64,000 nt of DNA from Xenorhabdus griffiniae (GTDB lineage Bacteria > Pseudomonadota > Gammaproteobacteria > Enterobacterales > Enterobacteriaceae), in assembly GCF_015163655.1 (NCBI RefSeq), contig NZ_JADEUF010000001.1:1-64000 (forward strand). Reading direction: 5' to 3'. Position 1 is the first letter of the stretch. Each line of letters opens with the position of its first letter. The notes under the pieces are model-generated. The model saw only the letters and a program-made list of their open reading frames with translations. It was not told where the DNA came from and did no database searches. The position numbers were made by a program, and so were the translations under genes. Shown here one piece after another: positions 31,280 to 40,390 of this stretch.

Positions 31280-32758
31280 ATGACCTATTTTGGATTACAA
31301 AAACTTTATATCCACGGTGCTTATGTTGATAGTACCAATCCTAATAATACAATTTTTGACGCAATTAACCCAGCTAATGGTGACGTTATTGCTCAATTTC
31401 AGTCTGCAACAAAACAAGATGTTGATTTAGCAGTCGAAAGCGCCCATAAAGGACAGAAAATCTGGGCAGCCATGACCGCAGTGGAACGTTCACGGATCTT
31501 ACACAAAGCGGTGAATATCTTGCGTGAACGCAATGATGAACTGGCTGAATTGGAAACACTGGATACCGGCAAACCCCTTTCTGAAACCCGGCAGGTTGAT
31601 ATCGTCACAGGTGCCGATGTACTGGAATACTATGCGGGCTTAATTCCAGCCCTTGAAGGCCAGCAGATCCCACTACGTGAATCTTCTTTTGTGTATACAC
31701 GCCGTGAACCATTGGGTATCGTAGCAGGCATCGGCGCATGGAACTACCCTATCCAAATTGCCCTGTGGAAATCAGCACCCGCACTGGCTGCCGGTAATGC
31801 CATGATTTTTAAACCAAGTGAAGTCACTTCCCTTACCGCTTTGAAGTTGGCTGAAATCTACACCGAAGCCGGTTTACCTGATGGTGTTTTCAATGTGTTG
31901 ACCGGACCTGGCCATGAAGTCGGACATTATCTGACTGTACACCCTAAAATCGCCAAAATGTCTTTCACCGGCGGTATTGTGACCGGCAAAAAGGTGATGG
32001 CAAATGCTTCCGCTTCTACCCTAAAAGAAGTCACGATGGAATTGGGTGGTAAATCTCCACTAATCATTTTTGATGATGCCGATCTGGATCGCGCTGCTGA
32101 TATTGCCATGATGGCCAACTTTTTCAGTTCAGGTCAGGTTTGTACGAACGGAACACGCGTCTTTGTCCCCAAGGCACTGCTTTCACCGTTTGAAGCAAAA
32201 ATTCTTGAGCGTGTTAAACGCATTCGAATTGGCTCACCTCTTGATCCCAACACTAACTTTGGTCCACTGGTAAGTTTTCCACACATGGAGTCCGTTTTAC
32301 GCTATATCGAAAACGGTAAAAACAGCCATGCCCGCCTGCTGTGTGGTGGTGAGCGTCTGCTGGAAGGTGAATTAGCAAAAGGGGCATTTGTTGCACCGAC
32401 AGTATTCAGTGACTGTACCGATGATATGTTGATCGCACAGGAGGAAATCTTTGGGCCTGTGATGTCTATCCTGACCTATGAAACGGAAGATGAAGTCATT
32501 ACCCGAGCCAATAATACCCATTATGGCCTGGGTGCAGGATTAGTCACCAAAGATCTTTCCCGCGCACATCGTGTGATCCACCAGCTAGAAGCTGGGATCT
32601 GCTGGATCAATACCTGGGGAGAATCCCCGGCAGCCATGCCTGTCGGAGGCTATAAACATTCTGGTGTTGGCCGGGAAAATGGACTGGCCACACTACAAAA
32701 TTACACACAAACCAAATCAATACAGGTGGAATTAGGCAATTTTGAATCCCTATTTTAA
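31280..32758 (+). CDS. betB: Betaine aldehyde dehydrogenase BetB
   Basis: NAD(P)-dependent oxidation of betaine aldehyde to glycine betaine. 492 residues (E. coli 490). Aldehyde dehydrogenase residues are visible: Asn in GAWNYP (about 154), general base Glu in MELGGKSPL (about 254) and catalytic Cys in [13 protein letters not shown] (about 288), then [11 protein letters not shown]. Preceded by AAGGAGAAT. Middle gene of betIBA. Confidence 0.97.
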   Translation: MTYFGLQKLYIHGAYVDSTNPNNTIFDAINPANGDVIAQFQSATKQDVDLAVESAHKGQKIWAAMTAVERSRILHKAVNILRERNDELAELETLDTGKPLSETRQVDIVTGADVLEYYAGLIPALEGQQIPLRESSFVYTRREPLGIVAGIGAWNYPIQIALWKSAPALAAGNAMIFKPSEVTSLTALKLAEIYTEAGLPDGVFNVLTGPGHEVGHYLTVHPKIAKMSFTGGIVTGKKVMANASASTLKEVTMELGGKSPLIIFDDADLDRAADIAMMANFFSSGQVCTNGTRVFVPKALLSPFEAKILERVKRIRIGSPLDPNTNFGPLVSFPHMESVLRYIENGKNSHARLLCGGERLLEGELAKGAFVAPTVFSDCTDDMLIAQEEIFGPVMSILTYETEDEVITRANNTHYGLGAGLVTKDLSRAHRVIHQLEAGICWINTWGESPAAMPVGGYKHSGVGRENGLATLQNYTQTKSIQVELGNFESLF

Positions 32759-32785
32759 TCCACGCCTGAAACAGAGGAGATAACA

Positions 32786-34465
32786 ATGGTTTTTGATTAC
32801 ATTATTATCGGTGCTGGTTCAGCGGGTAACGTGCTTGCAACTCGTTTAACGGAAGATACCAATGTGACGGTCCTGCTGCTGGAAGCCGGTGGACCAGATT
32901 ACCGGTTCGACTTTCGTACTCAAATGCCAGCGGCGCTGGCATACCCCTTGCAGGGAACCCGTTATAACTGGGCTTATGAAACCGATCCCGAACCCCATAT
33001 GAATAACCGACGCATGGAATGCGGGCGCGGTAAAGGGTTGGGGGGATCTTCACTTATCAATGGCATGTGCTACATCCGTGGCAATGCACTGGATTTTGAT
33101 CATTGGGCAACACAGGCAGGGCTGGAAGACTGGACTTACCTTGATTGCCTTCCCTATTTTCGCAAAGCGGAATCAAGGGATATTGGCGCAAATGACTATC
33201 ATGGTGCAGATGGGCCTGTCAGTGTCACGACACCCAAAGCAGGAAATAATGAACTCTTTCATGCAATGGTAGAAGCAGGTGTTCAGGCGGGTTATCCCGT
33301 TACTGACGATCTGAATGGTTACCAGCAAGAAGGCTTTGGTCCTATGGATCGTACCGTTACCCCTCAAGGACGCCGCTCCAGCACAGCCCGTGGCTATCTG
33401 GATCAAGCTCGTTCACGCGCCAATCTCACCATCATGACTCATGCGTTAACGGATACCCTCGTCTTTGAAGGAAAGACGGCTGTTGGCGTCAATTTTTATC
33501 AAGGCCATAGCTCAACGTTAACCCAGGCAAAAGCACGTAAAGAAGTTTTACTCTGCGCTGGTGCCATTGCATCGCCACAGATTTTGCAACGTTCAGGTAT
33601 TGGTCCCGAAGAAGTATTGAACGAGCTTGGTATTTCTGCTGTGCATGTCTTGCCTGGGGTTGGACAAAACCTGCAAGATCACCTTGAAATGTACTTGCAG
33701 TATGAATGCCTCAAACCCATTTCCCTTTATCCCGCATTGAAATGGTACAACCAACCTCAAATTGGCGCTGAATGGCTATTCAAAGGAACAGGTATTGGTG
33801 CCAGCAATCAATTTGAAGCAGGTGGCTTTATTCGCACCGATGAAAAATTTGCCTGGCCAAATATTCAGTTTCATTTCCTGCCTGTTGCCATTAATTACAA
33901 TGGCAGTAATGCCATCAACCAACATGGTTTTCAGGCTCATGTTGGCTCTATGCGTTCCCCAAGCCGTGGTCGGGTGAAAATTAAGTCGCGAAACCCACGT
34001 CAGCATCCCAGTATTTTATTTAACTACATGTCAACAGAACAGGACTGGCAAGAGTTCCGCGCGGCTATTCGCATTACGCGGGAGATCATGGCACAACCTG
34101 CGCTAGCGCCTTATTGTGGACGTGAAATCAGTCCAGGTGTTGAAAATCAGTCAGACGAACAGTTGGATGCCTTTATTCGTCAACATGCTGAAACCGCATT
34201 TCACCCCTCATGCAGTTGCAAAATGGGGACAGACGAAATGGCGGTCGTGGATGGTCAAGGAAGAGTACATGGCATTGAAAATCTACGTGTTATTGATGCT
34301 TCTATTATGCCAACCATTATTACCGGTAATTTAAATGCCACAACAATCATGATGGCTGAAAAAATAGCTGATAACATCAGGGGAATCTCTCCTCTGCCAC
34401 GCAGTCAGGCAAAATATTATGTTGCCAATAATTCCCCTGTCCGCCAATCGGTCAAAAATAGTTAA
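32786..34465 (+). CDS. betA: Choline dehydrogenase BetA
   Basis: Membrane-associated FAD enzyme of the GMC oxidoreductase family that oxidises choline to betaine aldehyde. 559 residues. The ADP-binding motif [15 protein letters not shown] is at the N-terminus, followed by LLEAGG, the GMC signature [15 protein letters not shown], and the active-site region with HPSCSCKMG and the C-terminal [20 protein letters not shown]. Last gene of betIBA, 27 bases after betB. Confidence 0.97.
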   Translation: MVFDYIIIGAGSAGNVLATRLTEDTNVTVLLLEAGGPDYRFDFRTQMPAALAYPLQGTRYNWAYETDPEPHMNNRRMECGRGKGLGGSSLINGMCYIRGNALDFDHWATQAGLEDWTYLDCLPYFRKAESRDIGANDYHGADGPVSVTTPKAGNNELFHAMVEAGVQAGYPVTDDLNGYQQEGFGPMDRTVTPQGRRSSTARGYLDQARSRANLTIMTHALTDTLVFEGKTAVGVNFYQGHSSTLTQAKARKEVLLCAGAIASPQILQRSGIGPEEVLNELGISAVHVLPGVGQNLQDHLEMYLQYECLKPISLYPALKWYNQPQIGAEWLFKGTGIGASNQFEAGGFIRTDEKFAWPNIQFHFLPVAINYNGSNAINQHGFQAHVGSMRSPSRGRVKIKSRNPRQHPSILFNYMSTEQDWQEFRAAIRITREIMAQPALAPYCGREISPGVENQSDEQLDAFIRQHAETAFHPSCSCKMGTDEMAVVDGQGRVHGIENLRVIDASIMPTIITGNLNATTIMMAEKIADNIRGISPLPRSQAKYYVANNSPVRQSVKNS

Positions 34466-34499
34466 TCAATTCATTCTCACAAAAATTAGATAAATCACT

Positions 34500-34546
34500 A
34501 ATACGGGAAATTGAGATATTCAAGGAATACTCATTTTTCCCGTATT
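34500..34546 (+). terminator. Terminator of betIBA
   Basis: AATACGGGAAA (34500-34510) pairs with TTTCCCGTATT (34536-34546) across a 25-nt loop, followed by an AT-rich tail; 35 bases past the betA stop. Confidence 0.5.
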
Positions 34547-34574
34547 TATATTACTCATAGTGATTATTATCTTA

Positions 34575-35015
34575 TTACGATATTAAATTCAAAGTCATAA
34601 AGATATGTTCTGCGCCTTCTTCCAAATAAATCTCACCCTGAGCTTGATAACCAAGGCTTTCATAAAATGGTTGAGCATGGCATTGTGCAGATAGAATGGT
34701 AGCCTCAATGTTATTTTTTCTGCCGAAATCTTTAATAAACTCCATAACCTTACGACCTATCCCTTGACCACGATAATGTCTCAATACTGCAACCCGCCCA
34801 ACTTTAAGTATGTTATTATCTTTCTGGATTGCCCGTAATACGCCTATTGGCTTTTCACCATCAAATACCACCACATGCAAAGCGATATCATCATATTCAT
34901 CAATATCAATCTCTGCATCAAATCCCTGTTCATCCGTAAATACTTGTTTGCGAATAGAAAATGCTTGCTGAATTAATTCGGGGTTCTGTCTTCCTATGCT
35001 GTACTTTATTTTCAT
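34575..35015 (-). CDS. GNAT-family N-acetyltransferase
   Basis: Predicted acetyl-CoA-dependent N-acetyltransferase of unknown substrate. The 146-residue product from ATG 35015 (preceded by AGGATATAATA) has the GNAT order: an N-terminal IRKQVFTDEQGF segment, beta-strand ALHVVVFDGEKPIGVLRA, motif A VGRVAVLRHYRGQGIGRKVM with the R-G-Q-G-I-G acetyl-CoA loop, and motif B with AQPFYESLGYQA. The longer frame to 35114 runs through a dispersed repeat and is not credible. Lies alone between betA and the lipoprotein gene; no operon partner. Confidence 0.75.
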   Translation of the reverse strand: MKIKYSIGRQNPELIQQAFSIRKQVFTDEQGFDAEIDIDEYDDIALHVVVFDGEKPIGVLRAIQKDNNILKVGRVAVLRHYRGQGIGRKVMEFIKDFGRKNNIEATILSAQCHAQPFYESLGYQAQGEIYLEEGAEHIFMTLNLIS

Positions 35016-35043
35016 TATTATATCCTGTTTATACACGTTACCT

Positions 35044-35135
35044 TTCAAGTTGCTCATTATAAGACAACATAACTCATTGTTTCTCCCCGCTTCGCGAGGA
35101 GAAATCACCCGCATCTTGAAGTTAGATTAGTATAT
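35044..35135. repeat. Dispersed palindromic repeat, copy 2
   Basis: About 92 bases with the same build as 7530-7614: TTCAAGTTGC end, CTCCCCGC hairpin (here imperfect, with CGCGAGGAG), ATCAC, GCATCTTGAA inverse end and TTAGATTAGTATAT tail. The segment between the left end and the hairpin differs in length and sequence between the copies. Confidence 0.7.
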
Positions 35136-35225
35136 AATTTACAAAGTCCGTCCCTAACCTACTTTTAAATAGATAAGTAAGTCAAGCCAGAATAAGAAAC
35201 CAAGACTTGGTTTAAATTGAAAATA

Positions 35226-35256
35226 ATAAGGGCGACCATTTTTAGATCACCCTTAT
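35226..35256 (-). terminator. Hairpin downstream of the lipoprotein gene
   Basis: ATAAGGGCGA (35226-35235) pairs, with one mismatch, with TCACCCTTAT (35247-35256). The minus-strand exit sequence is TATTTTC, which suits termination of the gene ending at 35305. Confidence 0.5.
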
Positions 35257-35304
35257 GATGCAATCCACTTTTATACTAACAATAGATTGAAGTAAGAAGA
35301 TAAA

Positions 35305-35787
35305 TTACTTTTCCTCTTTTTTATCACTGTCATCTTTAACATCATGACCTTTAAGACGATTGATTAAGTCATCTGCCTTTTTATCAGCCTCAGACTTTAT
35401 TTCTTCCGTCTTCGATTTCATCGTATCTGAAAGCTGATCGAGTTTATCATTAGCCTGATGCCGGATATCATCCGTTTTCGCTTTCATTACCTCCATCACA
35501 TCATTCGCTGTTTTAGTCGCTTGACTCTGTATATCCGTCGCAGCTTCCTTTGACTTATCAATCAAACTATGGCCTTCGCGCGAAGCATTTTCCTTTATCT
35601 CCTGTGCACTTTCTTTTGCATTATCCATTATGCCCGTGGCCGTTTTTTCAGCATCAGTTGTCTTTTGTGCTGCACTTTCTTCAGTTTGCTGAACCGGATC
35701 TTCCGCTTTTTTAGATGCGTCATCACAGCCAGCGATCAAGGCTACGATAGCAGCCAAGATCAGAGAACCAAGGATCTTTTTTTTCAT
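35305..35787 (-). CDS. Predicted lipoprotein with helical repeats
   Basis: Not recognised by name. The 160-residue product from ATG 35787 (preceded by AGGGGG) has a lipoprotein signal peptide: MKKK, a hydrophobic stretch, and a LIAGC lipobox with the modified cysteine at residue 21. Asp at +2 (and +3) is the classic signal for retention in the inner membrane. The mature part is almost entirely charged and polar, rich in Lys, Glu, Asp and Ala, with loosely repeated 11- to 15-residue helical units such as KSKEAATDIQSQATKTAND and KSKTEEIKSEADKKADD, predicted to form long amphipathic helices or a coiled coil. It resembles YtxH- or LEA-like stress proteins only in composition. Monocistronic, divergent from the TonB-dependent receptor. 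Confidence 0.7.
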   Translation of the reverse strand: MKKKILGSLILAAIVALIAGCDDASKKAEDPVQQTEESAAQKTTDAEKTATGIMDNAKESAQEIKENASREGHSLIDKSKEAATDIQSQATKTANDVMEVMKAKTDDIRHQANDKLDQLSDTMKSKTEEIKSEADKKADDLINRLKGHDVKDDSDKKEEK

Positions 35788-35904
35788 TGACGAACCCCCT
35801 TTGTACGTAAGGAAATTGAACTTAAATTTCAATGTCAAAAATCACCCAATCCATGGGATAAATCTCATTATCGTATGGTATGCTTCCCAAGATCACACGC
35901 AAAC

Positions 35905-35928
35905 AAAAATAATTCTCATTTTTATTTA
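35905..35928. promoter_or_regulatory. Candidate Fur box before the TonB-dependent receptor
   Basis: On the minus strand the site reads AATGAGAATTATTTTT, whose left part matches the common Fur pattern AATGAGAATTATT; the right half is poor. It lies about 70 bases before the receptor start, a usual place for iron repression. Confidence 0.45.
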
Positions 35929-35996
35929 CCTTTTTTAATTTCTCAGGTGACTTATTACTTTGAAAATATTTCACTTGATCACATTTCAGGAAATTT

Positions 35997-38291
35997 ATGG
36001 CAAATAATAGTCAAAAATTAGAAAAACGCCCAATCGCTACCATAGTTCAGAAAATTTTAACCGGTACATTAGTATTGGGAGCGGCATTCTCCAGCGCTGT
36101 TTACGCAACTGAAGATCCCAAAGAACAAAAGCCAGAAAAGAAAAATGAGGTGATAAAATTACCCACACTTTCCGTTGTTGAGAATTTACACAATAGCACC
36201 AGTGCGGGAAGTTCTGTGCTCAAAAAAGCGGATATTGACCGTACTCAAGCCGATAATATTGCCCAGTTACTCGACCAGCTCCCTGGTGTTTCAATGTCAG
36301 GCTCTCCACGCCCTGGTGGGCAAACACTGAATATCTGGGGGATGGGTGACCAGGAAGATATCAAAATCACGTTGGACGATGCGCCAAAAGGATTTGAAAA
36401 ATATATGCAGGGTTCCGTCTTTATTGAGCCTGAATTAATCAAACGAGTCGAAGTTGATAAAGGGCCACACAATTTACTTAACGGCAATGGTGGATTTGGT
36501 GGTTCGGTCAAACTGGTGACAAAAGAAGCGAACGATTTACTACGCCCCGATGAAGATTGGGGGGGTTTTGTCAAACAAAGCTACCACACAAATGACAGAC
36601 AGTGGATCAATAGTGGCGCACTATACGGCAGGGATCCCGATGGCTTTGCCGATGGGTTGCTCTATGTGAGCAAGCGAAATGGGCACAATATTAAACGTCC
36701 TGATGGCACACGTTTTGAGTTTTCACAAAATAACCAAATATCTTATTTACTGAAAACCAACTTTTATCCCAGTGACGCTCATACGATTAGCCTGTCTGCT
36801 ATGCGATCTGAATCGGATGGCTGGCAACCTTGGTCGGCCAAACGTGATGAGATGCCCGTTCCATCAGCCGCTGATATAAAGAAATACGGTTTGGATGGCG
36901 CCTGGAAAAGAAAATTGGTCTTTCGTGATCAACTTGATCAGAACTACACTGCCAAATGGAATATCGCACCAGAAAATAACCCGTGGTTAAACCTGACGAT
37001 GCTCTATGCCTATTCCAAAACCAAGCAAGACGATACTCGCCCAGAAAATGCTTCCCCCTATTTTAGTAGCTCAATGGGTAATAAAAGCTGGGTTGATTAC
37101 ACCGATAATCTGATTGATATCAACAACAAAAGTGTATTCTCAACCGGTATGATTAAACACGAATTACTGGTGGGAACCCGTTGGCATAAAAATGAACGCA
37201 ATGTACTGATGTTCAATAAGGAAAAAATAAAAAATAAAAACTATAACTATGGTTATTATCAACCAGGCTATATGCCTGCTGGAGATCAATTCGCTTACAG
37301 CTTCTATATGCAAGATTCCCTGAAAATAAGCAGCGTCACCGTCACACCGGGTGTTCGTTATGATCATGTCAAAAATAGGGGTAGAGAAAATAACGCGCCA
37401 CTGTATAACGATACATCGCCAGAATCTAATCATGACTATAGCAGTGTAACCTATACCGGCTGGTCACCCCATTTAGGCATTCTGTGGCAAGCAAATAAAA
37501 ACCTTTCATTGTTTGCAGATATCAGCCGTACATGGCGTGCACCAATAGTTGATGAACAATATGAAGTACAAGGATTAGGTAACCTTAAAGGTTCCAGCCG
37601 TGATCTTGGTGTTGAACGAATGGCAGGAATACGCCTCGGTGCAATTCTCGATTTCGATAACTTAATACTTGAAGAGGATAGCCTGCAAATCCGTACCACC
37701 TTATTCCGTAACCGTGGTAAAGATGAGATCTTTAGAAGACGTGGTATTTACTGTGAAGCCCAACTTGATAGTGGATCAAGTAATTCATGTAGAACATCAT
37801 TGGGAAATTATCGCAACTTGCCAGGATATACGATTGAAGGCTTAGAAATAGAAACGTTCTACGACAGCTCCACACTGTTTGGAAAATTATCGTTCTCTAC
37901 TATGCGTGGGCAACGTGACGCTTCTCCACGTGATCCGTGGTTAGGGCATAAAACCTGGATTGCGGAAATACCGCCAACTTCTGCCCATGCCATGTTAGGG
38001 TTTAAAATTCCACAATGGCAGATGGCAATGGGATGGAAAGGTGATTTTATCCGCAAACAAGATCGCTCCCCTATAGATGGAGATCCAAAAGCAGATTCTT
38101 GGTCACTGCCTAAAAGTAAGGGCTACGCCCTGCACGGCCTGTTTGCAAGCTGGCGTCCTTCTTTTATAAAAGGATTTGAAGCACGAGTCACTATCGATAA
38201 CCTGTTCAACCGTGATTACTCTCCGTACCTAGGAGAGAATGTTTCAGGTATCGGCCGGAATTACAAATTCAGTATCTCACAGCAATTCTAA
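35997..38291 (+). CDS. TonB-dependent receptor, probable heme/hemoprotein type
   Basis: Predicted outer-membrane gated channel. 764 residues: an N-terminal export signal of about 37 residues ending SSAVYA, a TonB box near residue 56 (PTLSVVE), a plug domain (about 70-180; NIAQLLDQLPGVSMSG, RVEVDKGPHNLLNGNGGFGGSV) and a 22-strand-type barrel ending in a C-terminal Phe (YKFSISQQF). A TWRAPIVDEQY segment recalls the FRAP motif of heme receptors, while the partner NPNL motif is not evident, so the ligand is uncertain. There is no N-terminal STN signalling domain. Start ATG 35997 follows AGGAAATTT. An ECF sigma gene follows after 111 bases. Confidence 0.8.
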   Translation: MANNSQKLEKRPIATIVQKILTGTLVLGAAFSSAVYATEDPKEQKPEKKNEVIKLPTLSVVENLHNSTSAGSSVLKKADIDRTQADNIAQLLDQLPGVSMSGSPRPGGQTLNIWGMGDQEDIKITLDDAPKGFEKYMQGSVFIEPELIKRVEVDKGPHNLLNGNGGFGGSVKLVTKEANDLLRPDEDWGGFVKQSYHTNDRQWINSGALYGRDPDGFADGLLYVSKRNGHNIKRPDGTRFEFSQNNQISYLLKTNFYPSDAHTISLSAMRSESDGWQPWSAKRDEMPVPSAADIKKYGLDGAWKRKLVFRDQLDQNYTAKWNIAPENNPWLNLTMLYAYSKTKQDDTRPENASPYFSSSMGNKSWVDYTDNLIDINNKSVFSTGMIKHELLVGTRWHKNERNVLMFNKEKIKNKNYNYGYYQPGYMPAGDQFAYSFYMQDSLKISSVTVTPGVRYDHVKNRGRENNAPLYNDTSPESNHDYSSVTYTGWSPHLGILWQANKNLSLFADISRTWRAPIVDEQYEVQGLGNLKGSSRDLGVERMAGIRLGAILDFDNLILEEDSLQIRTTLFRNRGKDEIFRRRGIYCEAQLDSGSSNSCRTSLGNYRNLPGYTIEGLEIETFYDSSTLFGKLSFSTMRGQRDASPRDPWLGHKTWIAEIPPTSAHAMLGFKIPQWQMAMGWKGDFIRKQDRSPIDGDPKADSWSLPKSKGYALHGLFASWRPSFIKGFEARVTIDNLFNRDYSPYLGENVSGIGRNYKFSISQQF

Positions 38292-38303
38292 CTGACACGT
38301 TCC

Positions 38304-38329
38304 TAACCCTCTTAACCTAAAGAGGGTTA
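38304..38329 (+). terminator. Hairpin between the receptor and the sigma factor gene
   Basis: Perfect 10-bp stem TAACCCTCTT/AAGAGGGTTA with a 6-nt loop, 12 bases past the receptor stop, but without a T-run. It could reduce read-through or protect the receptor mRNA 3' end. Confidence 0.5.
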
Positions 38330-38356
38330 GACTACATTGACTTCCGCCCAGTAAAT

Positions 38357-38375
38357 ACAAATAATAACTATTATC
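38357..38375. promoter_or_regulatory. Candidate Fur box before the ECF sigma gene
   Basis: On the minus strand GATAATAGTTATTATTTG agrees with the 19-base Fur consensus at roughly 12 positions. About 30 bases upstream of the sigma factor start. Confidence 0.35.
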
Positions 38376-38402
38376 AGTTATATCCCATCAGGCAATATCA
38401 TT

Positions 38403-38918
38403 ATGGCGGTGCAAAAAAGCACATTTAAGCACAATCAAATCACCCAGAAACTTTATACCGATTACCATCACTGGTTACGCAACTGGATCAGACAAAACAG
38501 TGCTTGTCCCTATCAGGCTGAAGATCTCGTCCATGAGGTTTTCATCAAATTGATGCAATCTTCGGATCTTGAAAATATCCACCAGCCAAGAGCCTTTTTA
38601 ATGACGATAGCGCGCAGAACCCTCTCCAATTACTGGCGCAGGAAAAAACTGGAAGACCATTATCTGGAATATGTCAGTGAACAACCTGAAATCTCAGCAA
38701 ACTCTTCTGAGAATCAACTTATGCTGTTAGAACAGCTAGAAAAAATAGATGAGACCTTGGATAAACTTCCGGCAAAAGTCCGACAAACATTTCTACTCAT
38801 CCAACTCCAGGGCTTACGTTATCAAGAAGTTGCGGAAAATTTGGGTATCTCAATAAGCTCGGTGAAAAACTATTTACACCAAGCCCACAGGGAATGTCAT
38901 TTTTTTAATACACATTGA
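38403..38918 (+). CDS. ECF RNA polymerase sigma factor, FecI-like
   Basis: Group 4 sigma factor of the iron-starvation type. The 171 residues have region 2 (about 20-85; AEDLVHEVFIKLMQ and the -10 recognition stretch QPRAFLMTIARRTLSNYWRRKKLE) and region 4 (about 110-165; LDKLPAKVRQTFLLIQLQGLRYQEVAENLGISISSVKNYL pattern split here across helices). FecI-like factors are normally paired with a FecR anti-sigma factor and an STN-containing receptor; neither is visible, since the next gene, nqrM, is convergent. The preceding TonB-dependent receptor lacks STN. Probably controlled at transcription, possibly by iron. Confidence 0.85.
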   Translation: MAVQKSTFKHNQITQKLYTDYHHWLRNWIRQNSACPYQAEDLVHEVFIKLMQSSDLENIHQPRAFLMTIARRTLSNYWRRKKLEDHYLEYVSEQPEISANSSENQLMLLEQLEKIDETLDKLPAKVRQTFLLIQLQGLRYQEVAENLGISISSVKNYLHQAHRECHFFNTH

Positions 38919-38941
38919 GTAGTCATATCTCTAAACAAACA

Positions 38942-38968
38942 ACCCCGCTGTTTATCTGGCAGCAGGGC
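38942..38968. terminator. Weak hairpin between the sigma factor gene and nqrM
   Basis: CCCGCTG pairs imperfectly with CAGCAGGG around TTTATCTGG in the space between convergent genes; a TTGTTTT stretch follows on the plus strand. Confidence 0.35.
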
Positions 38969-39007
38969 ACTTGTTTTAACTGCAAATTTACTTGACGGAA
39001 AACAGTG

Positions 39008-39232
39008 TCAAAGAATACGATTCTTCTCTAGCTGTGCCTGACGGGCGGTTTCCCTCGCCATGCGTTTTTTACGGGCATCGCAAGGTTCAGGACAATCACA
39101 CACTTTTTCTACGCCGATGCTTCCCAAACCACCACAGCTTCCCTGAATGCTTTTGCGCTTAAAAATATAACCCAGCGCCATGCCAGCAAAAGCCAGCAAG
39201 AAAAAGATAAAAGTGGCAATAAAGACTTCCAT
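39008..39232 (-). CDS. nqrM: Na+-NQR maturation factor NqrM
   Basis: Small membrane protein needed to place the iron centre between NqrD and NqrE. The 74 residues have one N-terminal membrane helix (VFIATFIFFLLAFAGMALGYIF) and a cysteine cluster SCGG...VCDCPEPC that fits a metal-delivery role. Last gene of the nqrABCDEF-apbE-nqrM series, 17 bases after apbE. Confidence 0.93.
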   Translation of the reverse strand: MEVFIATFIFFLLAFAGMALGYIFKRKSIQGSCGGLGSIGVEKVCDCPEPCDARKKRMARETARQAQLEKNRIL

Positions 39233-39249
39233 CGCCTTTTCCCCCTTTC

Positions 39250-40278
39250 TTATTTCTTCTGTAAGTATGCCTTAAAGGCGGTATTATAACGCTCTTCAAA
39301 GCCGTCTTTGGTTTTAACGATCATAAAAACTGGAATATTCAGCTTCTCAGCCACTTCCATGCCCTTCTCTGGTCCCAATACATCCAGGCCAGTAGAAAAA
39401 CCATCAGCACTCATACAAGTTGGTGCTATCACGGTAATTGAAACCAAATTATGCGTTATTGGCTTGCCGGTTTTCGGATTAATGGTGTGAGAATAACGCA
39501 CGCCATTCTGTTCAAAATAGTTGCGGTAATCACCCGATGTTGCCACAGACATATTGCCCGGCTCAATAATCTCCTGAGCGCTCTGCGCCATGCCACTATC
39601 CGATGGTTTTTCGATCGCTATCCGCCATGGATTTCCTTTGCCATTGCTGCCCGATGTGCGAACTTCACCGCCAATATCAACCATGTAATTTTTGATATTT
39701 TGGGATTCCAGATACTCAGCAACAACATCAACGCCATAACCTTTGGCGATGGAAGAGAGATCAACATACAGCTCAGGGATGGATTTAACTAAATTATTGC
39801 CTTCAACAGACAAATTATCGATCCCCGTCCAGGTACGGCGCATCGCTAATTCTTCATCCGTCGGTGCCTTGGTAATGCGTCCTTCCGGCCCAAATCCCCA
39901 CAGATTTACCAGTGGACCAACAGTCACATCCAGCGCACCTTCTGTCAGTTTATTGATACGAATAGCTTCTTTGACAACTTTCGCTGTAGCGGCAGATACC
40001 GGAAACGGTTTATTCACTTCACGGCTTTGATTAAAACGACTCAATTCAGAATTTGGCCGATAAGTAGACATCTGATCGTTCACTTCTTCCAGCAGGCGAT
40101 CAATCTCTTTTTGCAGGTTTTCTGGGGCAGGTGTCGATGAATCAGCAACATATTTGACGGAGTAATAAGTCCCCATCGTCTGCCCATTCAGGTTTTGCTG
40201 TTTAGGGCCACCACATGCCGCCAGCATCATCATTGCAAACAGCAATGCTCCCCAGTTGATCATTTTTTTACTCAGCAT
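39250..40278 (-). CDS. apbE: FAD:protein FMN transferase ApbE
   Basis: Periplasmic lipoprotein that attaches FMN by phosphoester bond to threonines of NqrB and NqrC. 342 residues: signal peptide ending in LAAC lipobox (Cys22), then GQTMGTYYSVKY, LSSIAKGYGVDVVAEYLE, HTINPKTGKPI and the metal-binding SADGFSTGLDVLG. Lies between nqrF and nqrM, so substrate and modifying enzyme are made together. Confidence 0.95.
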   Translation of the reverse strand: MLSKKMINWGALLFAMMMLAACGGPKQQNLNGQTMGTYYSVKYVADSSTPAPENLQKEIDRLLEEVNDQMSTYRPNSELSRFNQSREVNKPFPVSAATAKVVKEAIRINKLTEGALDVTVGPLVNLWGFGPEGRITKAPTDEELAMRRTWTGIDNLSVEGNNLVKSIPELYVDLSSIAKGYGVDVVAEYLESQNIKNYMVDIGGEVRTSGSNGKGNPWRIAIEKPSDSGMAQSAQEIIEPGNMSVATSGDYRNYFEQNGVRYSHTINPKTGKPITHNLVSITVIAPTCMSADGFSTGLDVLGPEKGMEVAEKLNIPVFMIVKTKDGFEERYNTAFKAYLQKK

Positions 40279-40319
40279 AACTTACTCTTTCTGGCTTATT
40301 TTGGCTGTTTCTAAATCGC

Positions 40320-40342
40320 AGCGCCCACAAAATGTGGGCGCT
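40320..40342 (-). promoter_or_regulatory. Intercistronic hairpin between nqrF and apbE
   Basis: Perfect 10-bp stem AGCGCCCACA/TGTGGGCGCT with a 3-nt AAA loop in the 112-base gap. There is no T-run on the minus strand, so partial termination or mRNA processing is more likely than full termination. Confidence 0.55.
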
Positions 40343-40390
40343 TGTCGTTAAATCATGTTAGCTGCAACCCAAAATTTATTGGGTATACCA

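Noticed and set aside
35016-35114. N-terminal extension of the GNAT protein
   Set aside because: It reads into the dispersed palindromic repeat; the ATG at 35015 has its own ribosome-binding site.
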